A stretch of 64,000 nt of DNA from Anaerobiospirillum sp. NML120449 (GTDB lineage: Bacteria > Pseudomonadota > Gammaproteobacteria > Enterobacterales > Succinivibrionaceae), in the NCBI RefSeq assembly GCF_023051105.1, contig NZ_JALKIL010000004.1, positions 1-64,000 of the forward strand, written 5' to 3'. Below are positions 1-8,985 of this stretch, one piece after another. Position numbers and translations under genes: made by a program. The notes below the pieces were generated by a model. That model was not told the DNA's origin and did not search any database. It was given only the letters and a program-made list of their open reading frames with translations. Position 1 is the first letter of the stretch; the number at the start of each line of letters is the position of its first letter.

Positions 1-110
1 TCCGAGTTAAATCATAAGGGCCGTTGAAGACTACGACGTTGATAGGTTGGATGTGGAAGCGCAGTGATGCGTGAAGCTGGCCAATACTAATGACCCGAAA
101 GCTTGACCAT
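1..110 (+). rRNA. rrl: 23S ribosomal RNA, 3' end (partial)
   Basis: The first 110 bases match the end of a bacterial 23S rRNA. The conserved helix around GTTGATAGGTTGGATGTGG, the segment AGCGCAGTGATGCGTGAAGC and the near-terminal TACTAATGACCCGAAAGCTTGACC are all recognisable. The gene runs in from the left edge. It is followed by an 89-base spacer and the 5S gene, the usual rRNA operon order. The exact 3' end was placed by comparison with the remembered E. coli terminus and may be off by a few bases. Confidence 0.95.
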
Positions 111-199
111 ACAACCCCGAAAGGTTTAAAGGCAAGGTTACCATTAGATAGTAAAGAGTTAAGCACAAAGCTTGTACTGAACATTTTTAAATACAGATT

Positions 200-318
200 T
201 GTCTGGCGACCATAGTGCTGTAGTCCCACCTGTCCCCATTCCGAACACAGAAGTGAAATGCAGTAACGCCGATGGTAGTGCAACGTACGATTGTGTGAGA
301 GTAGGTCATCGCCAGGCT
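200..318 (+). rRNA. rrf: 5S ribosomal RNA
   Basis: The sequence has the 5S architecture. The 5' TGTCTGGCGAC pairs with the 3' GTCATCGCCAGGC. The internal motifs GTCCCACCTG, CCATTCCGAACACAGAAGTG and CGCCGATGGTAGTG are those of gammaproteobacterial 5S. The length of about 119 bases is normal. It is the last gene of the rRNA operon and is followed at once by a strong terminator. Confidence 0.96.
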
Positions 319-330
319 TAAATTTTCCTG

Positions 331-368
331 ACAAAGCCCGCTGAGTAGAAACTCAGCGGGCTTTGTCG
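331..368 (+). terminator. rRNA operon terminator
   Basis: A perfect 15-bp stem (CAAAGCCCGCTGAGT / ACTCAGCGGGCTTTG) with an AGAA loop lies 13 bases after the 5S gene. The T-run after it is short, but the stem is long and GC-rich. Confidence 0.85.
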
Positions 369-369
369 C

Positions 370-1174
370 ATCTGCACATCCCATAAATCCCACCTCATCC
401 GGGCCGGTCTGGCCCTGCGTCCCAGCCCGTCCCGGGCAGCAGCTGCTCTGCAGCCATCCAGAGCCCAGCCTGACACTTTCTGTTACTGAATATAAAGCAT
501 ACATGGCATCTCAGCTCAAGAATCCAGGCATGGAGCCGGCCTCCGCTTCCTCTCATTGCGCAGCATCCCACTCCATCGCATCCCATCCCATCCCATCCCA
601 TTCCATCCTATCTGTTCTTCCCACACTGCGCTCTATGGAGCTTCCAGTACCGCCTGCAGCAGGGCCAGCACCGCCTGCCGGACTGCCGGCCAGGTGGTCA
701 TTCTGCGAGCCTCAATACATCTGACATAGCGCTGCTGGCTGCGGCTGCGGATTCGGTGCCGTAGCAGTTGAGGTTGTCGGGGCAGGGGCACCTGGCGCTG
801 AAATCACTGGCGAGTGCAGCCCTTTTGATATAATGCCCATATTCTGATGAATATCATCAGTATGCTGCTGTGCCCGCCTGGGGGCAGCGGCCTTGCGATA
901 TCCCCTGATTATTCAGCTTATTTGCAGCTGTGTCAGCATATGCTGTAACTGCTGCTCGAAAGCCTCTGTAGCGTCTGCCGCGTTGCTGTGTCTGCTGCTT
1001 GTGCGTGTCAGCTGCTGCTGACGGACAGCCGGGCTCCGGGTAAAGAGGGCTGCAGCGCAGCCAGGTCATCATGAGACGGATCTGTGCTGTGCAGTGCTTT
1101 GCCGTGCCGTGCCGTGCCATGCTGAGCTTATGTATGTGGGGGGTGGTTATGGTCCGGCATTGTGAGAGGGCGAC
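370..1174. other. Long intergenic spacer without a convincing gene
   Basis: About 800 bases separate the rRNA terminator from the next gene. No reading frame here has a family match or a convincing ribosome-binding site. The segment holds a CATCC microsatellite (564-612) and GC-rich, low-information sequence. A promoter for the following gene should lie in its right part but no clear one was found. Confidence 0.6.
564..612. repeat. CATCC pentanucleotide repeat
   Basis: Ten consecutive 5-base units close to CATCC can be read here. Five are exact (four of them in an uninterrupted central run) and the others differ at one or two bases. A unit of five would shift any frame crossing it, but no convincing gene crosses it. 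Confidence 0.85.
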
Positions 1175-2611
1175 TTGGGAATTTTTCAGCCTTATACCTA
1201 CAAGCAGAGAAGTATTCTGATCCTTCTGCCGCTGATGATGCTGGCTATCTGCACCTGGGCTTTAAGTCCGGCTACCTCTCCGGGGCTCGATGCAAGTCAG
1301 CGCGAGGTGCTGCTGCTGACCGCACGTATCTTCTTTCCTGGCCTCTTTGTCATTGCAGTGGCCATGGTGGTTCCTGCCTTTGACCGGGTCTTTCAGCTGG
1401 CAACGGTAACCACTGTCTATGTGCTCTCCCTGATGTTACTGCCGGCTCATCTGCCGGAAATTCTTGACAGCCCCATTGTGTGCGTGCTGATGGCAGTGTC
1501 GTCGCTGCTGGCGCTCTTCCCCTATGACTCAATGGAGGAGGACGGATTTAGCAACCATACCAGGCGCATGATTGTTACCCTGTTCTTCGTGGCAGGGCTG
1601 CCTCTGAGCACCATGATTTCCGTATCTTTCATTGTCAGGCAGATTGATGTCTTCGTGCTCTATACCATGGAGGGGACCTTTGGTGACGGTCTGCTTTCGG
1701 TAATCTATGTGCCTCTTTACATACTGCTGCAGTCTCTGGGCATGCATGACATGCTGGGAAATCTGGTCTCTGTAAGCTATCACAGCCGCATGGTTACCTC
1801 TTTTGTTAACACAGTCATTGTGTGCAATATATTCGCTCTGCCAGCCACCATTTTCTTCAGATCACTGTTTACCCGCTCCCACGTCAAACTCTTTCTTACC
1901 TTGCTGGTAGTAATCTGCATTATGACCAGCTCAATAGGCACCTGCGTCTCACTGACGCTGCTGTTGCTGCTTATCTTCTTTCCGGGAGCCTTTGGTGCCC
2001 TGCTTATAACAGGCATGTGCTGTTTCCTGCTTTCGTACTACATGCAGATACCGGCCATTACTACTGTAGAAAACCTCTACCTGCCTGATCTGAACTACAA
2101 CGAAGCCCGCAGCTTCTTCAGCATGGATAACAGCAATTTCGGAGTGCTGGTCGGCTTTGCAGTACTGCTGCCATGCGTGATCATTGAGCTTTCCATGGTA
2201 CTCAAGCGTGACAGTATTCTGGACCGCCGCCGCAAGCTGCGTAACATAGCCACCGGTTATGCTCTTAACGCCAACAGTTCACCGGAGCTGGTGCTTCTTG
2301 CATGGCTGCGCGCCCTTGGGGGTATCAGTAATATTTCCGATGTTGAGGAGGATGGCAGCTGGCTGTATATCCAGGTTGTCAACATGGATCTGGTGTCCCA
2401 GACCACTCTCAACTCGCTGGTGCCCAACAAAATGCTCATAGACAGTGTGAACAAGCTCTACCTGTGCGATGTAGGTGATCAGAGCCGATTTCTCCACCAG
2501 CGTCTGAGCAAGTTCATTGAAAACAACTATGCTCAGGGCGAGAACGAGGTTCCGCTGAGTACTCCTTTTAAAATCGAGCCAATGCCATACATTCACGATA
2601 ATGGCTCCTAG
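1175..2611 (+). CDS. PTS EIICB-like membrane protein lacking phosphorylation motifs
   Basis: This 478-residue protein has about ten hydrophobic segments over residues 15-345 and a soluble C-terminal domain of about 90 residues. The order of features resembles the glucose/GlcNAc-family EIIC domain: a LGMHDML segment where EIIC has GLHH, an IFALPAT segment where it has MFGLPAA, and a region matching the helix after GITEP. The C-terminal LRALGGISNISDVEEDG resembles the start of an EIIB domain. The EIIB phospho-cysteine motif (C-x-T-R-L) is replaced by GSWLYIQV and the EIIC GITEP motif by SSIGTCVS, so phosphotransfer looks impossible. The start is TTG at 1175 with GAGAGGG six bases upstream. It may be a non-transporting sensor or a permease uncoupled from the PTS; both are inference. 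The family call rests on pattern reading only. Confidence 0.6.
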   Translation: MGIFQPYTYKQRSILILLPLMMLAICTWALSPATSPGLDASQREVLLLTARIFFPGLFVIAVAMVVPAFDRVFQLATVTTVYVLSLMLLPAHLPEILDSPIVCVLMAVSSLLALFPYDSMEEDGFSNHTRRMIVTLFFVAGLPLSTMISVSFIVRQIDVFVLYTMEGTFGDGLLSVIYVPLYILLQSLGMHDMLGNLVSVSYHSRMVTSFVNTVIVCNIFALPATIFFRSLFTRSHVKLFLTLLVVICIMTSSIGTCVSLTLLLLLIFFPGAFGALLITGMCCFLLSYYMQIPAITTVENLYLPDLNYNEARSFFSMDNSNFGVLVGFAVLLPCVIIELSMVLKRDSILDRRRKLRNIATGYALNANSSPELVLLAWLRALGGISNISDVEEDGSWLYIQVVNMDLVSQTTLNSLVPNKMLIDSVNKLYLCDVGDQSRFLHQRLSKFIENNYAQGENEVPLSTPFKIEPMPYIHDNGS

Positions 2612-2759
2612 CATCGCGCCAGCAGGCCTGGGCCCGGTATGTCCAGACGGCCACCCGGTTGCATGCACGGCAGGGGCGGCATCGGCAGCCGGGGCTGCAG
2701 GGGCAGCCCGAACAGATTGTTCATTCAGGGCCCGGACGGGCCCTTACTTTGAGGTTTAT

Positions 2760-3647
2760 ATGACTACAGATCAGCAATGGAAACAGGTTTCCCTTATCAC
2801 CGATGGTGAGAAGTCAGAAGAGGTTTCCGATATTCTGTTCTTTCTGGGAGCAGTTTCCGTAACCTTTGAGGACGCTAAAGACGATCCTGTTCTGGAGCCA
2901 AAACCAGGTGAGCAGCGCGTCTGGCCTAATACCCGTGTTATTGGACTTTTTGAGAAGGGTACTGACACCGATCCTGTAGTTTCCTATCTCTCGCAGCTTT
3001 ATGGCGACCACTATCCAATTGCTGCCCATGATCTTGAGGACAGAGACTGGGTACGTGCCTGGATGGAAAACTTCAAGCCAATTAAGTGCGGCAGGAATCT
3101 GTGGATTACCCCTTCATGGTGCACCATCGATGAAGGCATCAGCGTAGTGCTTGATCCTGGTCTGGCTTTCGGTACCGGCTCACATCCTACTACTCACATG
3201 TGCCTGGGCTTCCTTGACTCCCTTGGCGATGAGTTAAAGGACCGTGAGGTAGTGGACTTTGGCTGCGGATCAGGCGTGCTGGCCATTGCCGCCCTCAAGC
3301 TTGGTGCTGCCCGGGCCTACGGTATCGATATTGACCCTCAGGCGATTCTGGCCAGCCGCGACAACGCTCAGCGCAACCAGGTAGCTGACCGTCTTGAGCT
3401 TTTTGAGGGTGACAGCAGTGGCGTGCCTCAGTGTCCTGTTGTAGTGGCTAATATTCTGGCCGGTCCTCTGGCTGAGCTTGAGCCTGTGATTGCCTCTCTG
3501 TGTGCCCCGGGCGGCCGCCTTGCACTTTCTGGTATTCTTGACAGCCAGGCTCAGGAAGTCATCGACGCATACTCAAAGGACTTCACCATCGACTACACAA
3601 AGAATGAAAAGGAGTGGGTACTGATCGCTGCAACACGCAAGCAGTAA
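2760..3647 (+). CDS. prmA: Ribosomal protein L11 methyltransferase PrmA
   Basis: PrmA trimethylates amino groups of ribosomal protein L11 using S-adenosylmethionine, in the cytoplasm. The 295-residue product aligns by eye with E. coli PrmA along its length. It has an N-terminal substrate domain with GAVSVTFEDA, the linker LDPGLAFGTGSHPTTHMCL, the SAM motif I VVDFGCGSGVLAIAALKLGA, GIDIDPQAI and the catalytic-region motif VVANILAGPL. The open frame extends upstream to 2601, but the ATG at 2760, preceded by TTGAGG, gives the normal N-terminus. The upstream extension is low-complexity Ala/Gly sequence. In E. coli the gene precedes dusB-fis; neither is present here, and a terminator follows. Confidence 0.97.
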   Translation: MTTDQQWKQVSLITDGEKSEEVSDILFFLGAVSVTFEDAKDDPVLEPKPGEQRVWPNTRVIGLFEKGTDTDPVVSYLSQLYGDHYPIAAHDLEDRDWVRAWMENFKPIKCGRNLWITPSWCTIDEGISVVLDPGLAFGTGSHPTTHMCLGFLDSLGDELKDREVVDFGCGSGVLAIAALKLGAARAYGIDIDPQAILASRDNAQRNQVADRLELFEGDSSGVPQCPVVVANILAGPLAELEPVIASLCAPGGRLALSGILDSQAQEVIDAYSKDFTIDYTKNEKEWVLIAATRKQ

Positions 3648-3777
3648 TCCTCCCGACCGCACCGGCTGCTGCCGGTCTGTCAGTTGCCATGGCAGTGCCA
3701 TGGTCTGTGAGCCATGGCCTGGGGCCATGGCCGACATGGAACATGTACGGCGAGGGTCATGGCCATAGCCATATCTG

Positions 3778-3815
3778 GGGCTCTGTTCTGAAACGGGACA
3801 GGGCCCTCGTTATTT
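3778..3815 (+). terminator. Terminator after prmA
   Basis: The hairpin GGGCTCTGT / ACAGGGCCC, with one G-U pair, is followed by TCGTTATTT. It lies about 130 bases after the prmA stop codon. Confidence 0.6.
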
Positions 3816-3956
3816 GTATCAGCCACTACCATGTGCTCTGATGGTCAGATAACATGAAAGCATTGAGGATAGTCAGAGCACCATATGCTCGTACAGATAC
3901 GGTTAACAGCTGTAGTTCTGGCGATCCAGATGGTGCCCGCAAAAGGAAACAGATCA

Positions 3957-6900
3957 GTGAAAATCAAGATTCTGGTACTTAACAGTGACAGTCTGGCTGC
4001 CCAGTCTGTAAGTGATAACCGCATCAGTCACGGCTTCAGTCAGAACACCAGGTCTGGCACTGCAGGAGATATGCTGCAAGGCTCTTCATATAACCGTCTG
4101 CTGTCATTGCCTGCCATGCTGGCCCGACAGGTGCGCTTTGCTCTTGATGATGTCTGTCAGGTGCTCTGTCAGGCACCGGGAGCTCCAGAGGATGAGCCTG
4201 ATGCCGTGCATAAGGCCAATGACAACTCGGCTGCTTCAGACAGCCGTGTGCTTGCTGCAGCCAGCTTCATGGACAGCTGTGATTTCTACACCCTTGATGA
4301 GGGGGCTGATCTGGACTGCTCCTATATTTGCAGCCATTTTGATTTCATCTTCTTTTTCTTCCATACCCACATTACCAGACAGCTCTGTCTCAACGAGTCA
4401 CTCATTGCCCTGCTGACCCGTGAGAACTGTCCGCCTTTCATGCTCTTTAATGTTCAGGCTCAAAGCTCACTGTTAAAAGAAATCTCTGAGGGCTCAGACA
4501 GTGCAGATAGTGCATACATTGGCAGCAGCCATGCCTCCTTGCTGCTTGAGAAGATTATGCCTTCTGCAGTGTCAGTGTGGCTGGTAAGTCCTGAGGTCCA
4601 GGAGGGCCAAAGCTGTGATAACCATGAGGCATCTGCAGCTGCGCCTGCTGCAGGTGAGAGCTTTGCGGCTGCTGAGGATTTTGCTGAGTTCTACAAGAAG
4701 CTGGGCATCAGCGCTGCAGGGATGAAAGAGGGCCTCAACGGCTATCTGAGCTTCAACCGAACCGCCAGCTCGATAAGCTTTAACAGCACTGCTGCTCTGT
4801 TAAGCGGCTGGCTCAAGTGGAATGAAAGCCTGTCAGCAGGATCTGATGAGTGCAGCGCAGACAGGCATGGCTGTCAGGATGACCCGGCATGCTGCCCGGA
4901 CTGCAGCTGCAGCGGCGGCATCACCGGCGGAGCTGCAGGTGCAGCTGCAGGCGCAGCAGGGGCCGGGGCGGCTGCCTGCAGCGCCAGTCGCAGGCCTGAA
5001 TATGCCCAGGTAAGACAGCTTGCTGATGATACTGATGCCATGGCTGGACTTTTTGGCCCTCAGGGCCGTCCTTTTACTATGGCTGTAAGCTCGCAGCTGC
5101 TGGTACGCAGTCTTGCCTTTGGCATCAGTCCATGGGGTGCATCACTGTTAAGACGGCTTCGTGACCTCTGGCCTCAGGCCCGTATTGTGGTGTTCATGGG
5201 CAGCAGCTGGTATTCATGGGTCAACTGCTTTGACAAAGATACGGTTATTTCCGGAGCCACTGAGAGTCTGCTCGAAAGGGGCCTTAAGGGTATGGCCTCT
5301 GGCAGCTGCGGGGGCAAAGGCATAAGGGGCAATGGCGTCAGTGGTAAAGGCGTCAGTGGTAAAGGCGCTGTCAGTGCCGGATCAGCTGTTACCGGGGCAC
5401 TCAATCAGGCTGTTTTTGAGCTTATCAAGACAGAGCTTTTCAAAGCCCAGGAAGACCTGCCTCCTTTCCCTGAATGTCTTGATGGTGGCTGGTACAACGC
5501 CGCCATGCATCGCAGATGTAAGCAGTATGCTCAGGTAATCGATGATTGCATTATTGATTATCAGTACAGTGATTTTGCCTCGCTTAACATTGACCTGATG
5601 ATAAGTGACAGTGTCTTTGAGCAAATCATGGCTCTTGGTCATGGTATTGCCTGTCTGGGACTGAGCATTGATATGGACCGCTCAGCCTCCATGTCCATGG
5701 AGGACTTTGCCATCTTCAACGCAGCCTCCCTGGACTTTACTGATATCAACCTGCCTCTTGCCATGTCCATGTATCCTGCCTTGCATGACAAAGGTCTGAT
5801 GCGCATGTTCAATGAGGTAGGGCACTATGGCGCGCCAGGAGCAGAGCCGGGCAGTGCCGGACTGCACCTGCCACAGCTGAGCCTCAGAGGCATACTTGAA
5901 AAGGGACCTGAATGTGAGCTCAGCCGTCTTGCATCGAGCTTTGATTACACAGCAGTTAACGTCCTTACCGATCTTATGGTGCGCCAGAGCGCGGCTGTAA
6001 TGGTGGACATGGCCGCTGCCCATACCGCACGCAAGGGTACTGATACAGTCCCGGGCATCAGATACCCTGGCAAACTGAGCAGGGCTGAAAGCGTTGTTGC
6101 CCAGACAGACCACGGGCTGCAGGTGGCTCAGCTGTCCAATTACACCAGTTCTCAGCGCTATCAGGTGCAGTGGGCTTTCCTGCAGTACCTGGCTTTGATT
6201 ACCAGCGCTGCATTGAGACCTGACATTGTCAGCTCCACTGCCTTGCAGGCTGATTTGAGCAGGGTCTCTGTGCCTGCTTTAAACAGAGATCATGGACTGT
6301 TCGTCAATCAGGAAGCATGCATTCTCAGCTTTGGCTGCTCGCGCGGGCAGGAGGCCTGTGAGCTGTTAACTCTCTTTAATAATCAGTGTGTACGCGGCAT
6401 TGATATCAGCCCTGATGCTATTGCCAGTGCCCGACAGATGGCAGTAAATCTCGCAAGTAATCCCAAAGATGCTGTTAAGTATGCCGGCTGGGTCCGCAGT
6501 GCTCAGGATGCTGCCCTGCTCAAAGACGATAACATGCTCCATACTTTTGCCGTTGATGTTGCTTTCAATGGCTTTAAAGGCAGTATGGCCTTTGCTGATT
6601 CTCAGGAGTTTAAAAACTGTATTCTTAAGAGCATGAACGAGGATCAGCAGGCCAGCAGAAGGGGAATAGAACCTGACATAAACGAAAGAAGGTTCAACAT
6701 GGTAACTGCCATGACTGTGCTGTGCCGTCATCCTGATACTGTTGGTATGAAAGACTGCAGCAGTATTTATCCTTTTGCCCAGTTTGACAGTCTGGCAGGC
6801 TACCTGGACAGTCTGGTTCAGAAAAACGGTCTGCTGTGTATCTTCAACGCCAACTACGCTTTTGAGGACAGCAGCGTAGCCGGCAAGTACATAAGACTGT

Positions 6901-7157
6901 TCCCATTTGCACGCGATGTAAGGATCACTGCCATGAATGACAGCGTTACTGCTGCACAGGCCGGTAAGAGTCTGCTTGCAGCTGCAGGGGAGAGCAGCAG
7001 TGGCATCAGTGAGATCTGTCTGCCTGAGTCTCTGGTAACCATGCTCAGTCAGGCCCGTGCCGATGAAATTCATGGCTATGTCAGCCGCTTTGACTCAGAT
7101 TCCCATGCTGTTGGTGATGCCGACAGAGGCACAATCTTCCTTAAAATCTCCGACTGA
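3957..7157 (+). CDS. Large protein of unknown function with C-terminal SAM-methyltransferase-like domain
   Basis: I do not recognise the family of this 1066-residue protein. The chosen start is GTG at 3957, with AAAGGAA seven bases upstream; it gives the N-terminus MKIKILVLNSDS, a typical first beta strand. A frame from 3885 is possible but lacks a ribosome-binding site. The N-terminal third looks like a Rossmann-type fold. Residues of about 310-345 and 460-480 are Gly/Ala-rich insertions, the second with a repeated GKGVSGKG element. Near residue 785, ILSFGCSRGQEACEL followed by VRGIDISPDAIASARQM matches class I methyltransferase motifs I and II, and a later QKNGLLCIFN fits the terminal strands. 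A terminator separates it from the BrxD-like gene downstream, so the two are probably separate units. It may modify a protein, glycan or small molecule; this is unknown. Confidence 0.6.
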   Translation: MKIKILVLNSDSLAAQSVSDNRISHGFSQNTRSGTAGDMLQGSSYNRLLSLPAMLARQVRFALDDVCQVLCQAPGAPEDEPDAVHKANDNSAASDSRVLAAASFMDSCDFYTLDEGADLDCSYICSHFDFIFFFFHTHITRQLCLNESLIALLTRENCPPFMLFNVQAQSSLLKEISEGSDSADSAYIGSSHASLLLEKIMPSAVSVWLVSPEVQEGQSCDNHEASAAAPAAGESFAAAEDFAEFYKKLGISAAGMKEGLNGYLSFNRTASSISFNSTAALLSGWLKWNESLSAGSDECSADRHGCQDDPACCPDCSCSGGITGGAAGAAAGAAGAGAAACSASRRPEYAQVRQLADDTDAMAGLFGPQGRPFTMAVSSQLLVRSLAFGISPWGASLLRRLRDLWPQARIVVFMGSSWYSWVNCFDKDTVISGATESLLERGLKGMASGSCGGKGIRGNGVSGKGVSGKGAVSAGSAVTGALNQAVFELIKTELFKAQEDLPPFPECLDGGWYNAAMHRRCKQYAQVIDDCIIDYQYSDFASLNIDLMISDSVFEQIMALGHGIACLGLSIDMDRSASMSMEDFAIFNAASLDFTDINLPLAMSMYPALHDKGLMRMFNEVGHYGAPGAEPGSAGLHLPQLSLRGILEKGPECELSRLASSFDYTAVNVLTDLMVRQSAAVMVDMAAAHTARKGTDTVPGIRYPGKLSRAESVVAQTDHGLQVAQLSNYTSSQRYQVQWAFLQYLALITSAALRPDIVSSTALQADLSRVSVPALNRDHGLFVNQEACILSFGCSRGQEACELLTLFNNQCVRGIDISPDAIASARQMAVNLASNPKDAVKYAGWVRSAQDAALLKDDNMLHTFAVDVAFNGFKGSMAFADSQEFKNCILKSMNEDQQASRRGIEPDINERRFNMVTAMTVLCRHPDTVGMKDCSSIYPFAQFDSLAGYLDSLVQKNGLLCIFNANYAFEDSSVAGKYIRLFPFARDVRITAMNDSVTAAQAGKSLLAAAGESSSGISEICLPESLVTMLSQARADEIHGYVSRFDSDSHAVGDADRGTIFLKISD

Positions 7158-7332
7158 TCGTCACGCATGGCGCTCATGCGCCTTGACAGCGGCTGCTGCC
7201 TTGCGCGCGCCAGAGCGGCGGGACGGCGGGGCAGCGCCCAGGCGCCTCAGTGCACTGTCGGCGCAGGCAGCTGTGAGGCTGCATGGGCGGGCGCCTCCTT
7301 GTGATACTGGTCAGTTGAGCTTATTTGCTTTG

Positions 7333-7366
7333 GGGCAGGGCCAAAAGGCTGCTGCCCCTTATTTTT
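7333..7366 (+). terminator. Terminator before the BrxD-like gene
   Basis: The hairpin GGGGCAG-GCC-AAAA-GGC-CTGCCCC is followed by TTATTTTT. It lies about 175 bases downstream of the 1066-residue gene. Confidence 0.75.
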
Positions 7367-7426
7367 CCGTAGCGGTCACGAAACGCTGTTGTGCCGGTGT
7401 GAAAATGCCGCCAGGACATGCAGTCC

Positions 7427-7458
7427 TTGCCTGGTGATAAGAAAAAATGGGCTATAAT
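7427..7458 (+). promoter_or_regulatory. Putative promoter of the BrxD-like gene
   Basis: A perfect TATAAT lies at 7453-7458, about 200 bases before the BrxD-like start codon. The best -35 candidate, TTGCCT at 7427-7432, is 20 bases away, longer than ideal, so only the -10 element is convincing. It sits between the preceding terminator and the gene, which supports an independent transcript with a long leader. Confidence 0.45.
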
Positions 7459-7656
7459 GTTAGACCCCCTGAACAAAATGTTTCAAGTGCAGCCGGACAG
7501 GAAGTGCCGTCTGCAGGCAGCCGTGCATGTCAAGGTGTCTTAATTGAAGACCGCGCCTGTAAATGAGGCTTTTTCATACAGGCATATGACATGAAAAACA
7601 TTTTGCAGGCTGATATCAAGGGATACTTCAGTTGACAGTCTTGAGGAGAGCTGAAA

Positions 7657-8985
7657 ATGGCCAGAATTAGACCTCGTGAGCGTGCTGCAATTATTCAGTC
7701 ACTGCGCGCAGGCGTTACCCCCAGAGTAGGTCTGGAGCATATACAGGTAGGCCGCGTAAACGAAGTTAAGGCCATGATTGAAGAGCTCGAGCGAGTCTGT
7801 AATGGCGGCAGCACCTTCAAGGTGGTAGTAGGTGACTTTGGTGCCGGTAAGAGCTTCTTTTTACAGCTGGTGCGCTACCTGGCTCTGGAAAAGGGCATGG
7901 TGGTGGTCAATGCTGATCTGGCTCCGGATCGCCGTCTGCAGGCATCAGGCGGTCAGGCCCGTTCTCTTTATCAGGAACTGATGCGCAACATGGCTACCCG
8001 CGCTCACCCTGAGGGCAATGCCATTGTTCCGGTAATCGAAAAGTTCATCACCACTCAGATTACCGCAGCTGAAGAAACAGGCGAGAGCGTTGAGAGCGTG
8101 ATCAAAAAGCGTCTGCACTCCCTGTCTGAGCTGGTAGACGGCTTTGACTTTGCTCAGGTAGTAGCCCGTTACTATGAGGGCTATGACACTGGTAATGACG
8201 ATCTCAAGCAGTCTGCTATCCGCTATCTGCGCGGTGAGTATGCCACCAGAACTGAAGCCCGCAGCGAGCTGGGCGTTCGTGGCATTGTTACTGACAGCTC
8301 CATTTACGATCACCTCAAGCTCATGGCCCGCTTCGTCTGTCAGGCCGGCTACAAGGGTCTGCTGGTCAACCTCGATGAGATGGTAAATCTCTACAAGTTG
8401 CCATCCTCACGCTCCCGCAGTGCCAACTACGAGCAGATCCTGCGCATCCTCAATGACTGTCTGCAGGGAACAGCCGAAAACATCGGCTTCATGCTCGGTG
8501 GCACCACCGATTTCCTGTGCGATACCAGAAAGGGCCTGTACAGCTACGAAGCTCTGCGCTCCCGTCTTGCTGAAAACACCTTTGCCGAGATCGCCAACGT
8601 GGTCGATTACCACGGTCCTGTGCTCAAGCTTGAAAACCTCTCTCCAGAGGAGCTGTTCGTACTGCTGAGCAATATCCGTAACGTCTTTGCCAATGGTGAT
8701 GAGTCCAGGTATCTGCTGCCAGATGAGGCTCTGACCGCATTCCTGCGTCACTGCTCTCAGAACATTGGTGAGTCTTACTTCAGAACTCCACGTAACACCA
8801 TTAAGGCCTTTGTTGATCTGCTCTCCGTTATCGAGCAGAACCCTGAGATCAAGTGGGAGTCCCTGATCTCCGGCATTACCCTGGAAAACGAGCTTGATCC
8901 TTCCCTGGTAACTCTCAACCAGGGCCACGGCTCTGTGAACAATGACAGCAATGACGATGACGAACTGGTAACCTTCCAGCTCTAA
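7657..8985 (+). CDS. brxD: BREX-type ATP-binding protein, BrxD-like (DUF2791)
   Basis: This 442-residue P-loop ATPase begins RERAAIIQSLRAGV, the typical N-terminus of the DUF2791/BrxD family. It has a Walker A GDFGAGKS at residues 59-66, a Walker B GLLVNLDE near residue 237, and a GFMLGGTTDF sensor-like segment after it. BrxD accompanies the helicase BrxHI in type 2 BREX phage-defence clusters, where its exact reaction is unknown. Here a BrxHI-like helicase follows 376 bases downstream. The methyltransferase PglX, the phosphatase-like PglZ, PglW and PglY are absent. From memory, such ATPase-helicase pairs also occur outside BREX beside TerB-domain proteins; none is seen here. ATG at 7657 is preceded by GAGGAG. 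The acidic, Asn/Asp-rich tail is unusual. Confidence 0.88.
   Translation: MARIRPRERAAIIQSLRAGVTPRVGLEHIQVGRVNEVKAMIEELERVCNGGSTFKVVVGDFGAGKSFFLQLVRYLALEKGMVVVNADLAPDRRLQASGGQARSLYQELMRNMATRAHPEGNAIVPVIEKFITTQITAAEETGESVESVIKKRLHSLSELVDGFDFAQVVARYYEGYDTGNDDLKQSAIRYLRGEYATRTEARSELGVRGIVTDSSIYDHLKLMARFVCQAGYKGLLVNLDEMVNLYKLPSSRSRSANYEQILRILNDCLQGTAENIGFMLGGTTDFLCDTRKGLYSYEALRSRLAENTFAEIANVVDYHGPVLKLENLSPEELFVLLSNIRNVFANGDESRYLLPDEALTAFLRHCSQNIGESYFRTPRNTIKAFVDLLSVIEQNPEIKWESLISGITLENELDPSLVTLNQGHGSVNNDSNDDDELVTFQL

Noticed and set aside
187-504. Open frame on the minus strand across the 5S gene and terminator
   Set aside because: It is antisense to 5S rRNA and has no ribosome-binding site or family features.
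503-724. 73-residue frame through the CATCC repeat
   Set aside because: Composition comes from the repeat; no ribosome-binding site; no recognisable domain.
2601-2759. N-terminal extension of prmA
   Set aside because: Low-complexity Ala/Gly sequence; the family start is the ATG at 2760 with a good ribosome-binding site.
7945-8313. 122-residue minus-strand frame inside the BrxD-like gene
   Set aside because: Shadow of a well-supported gene; no start signal.
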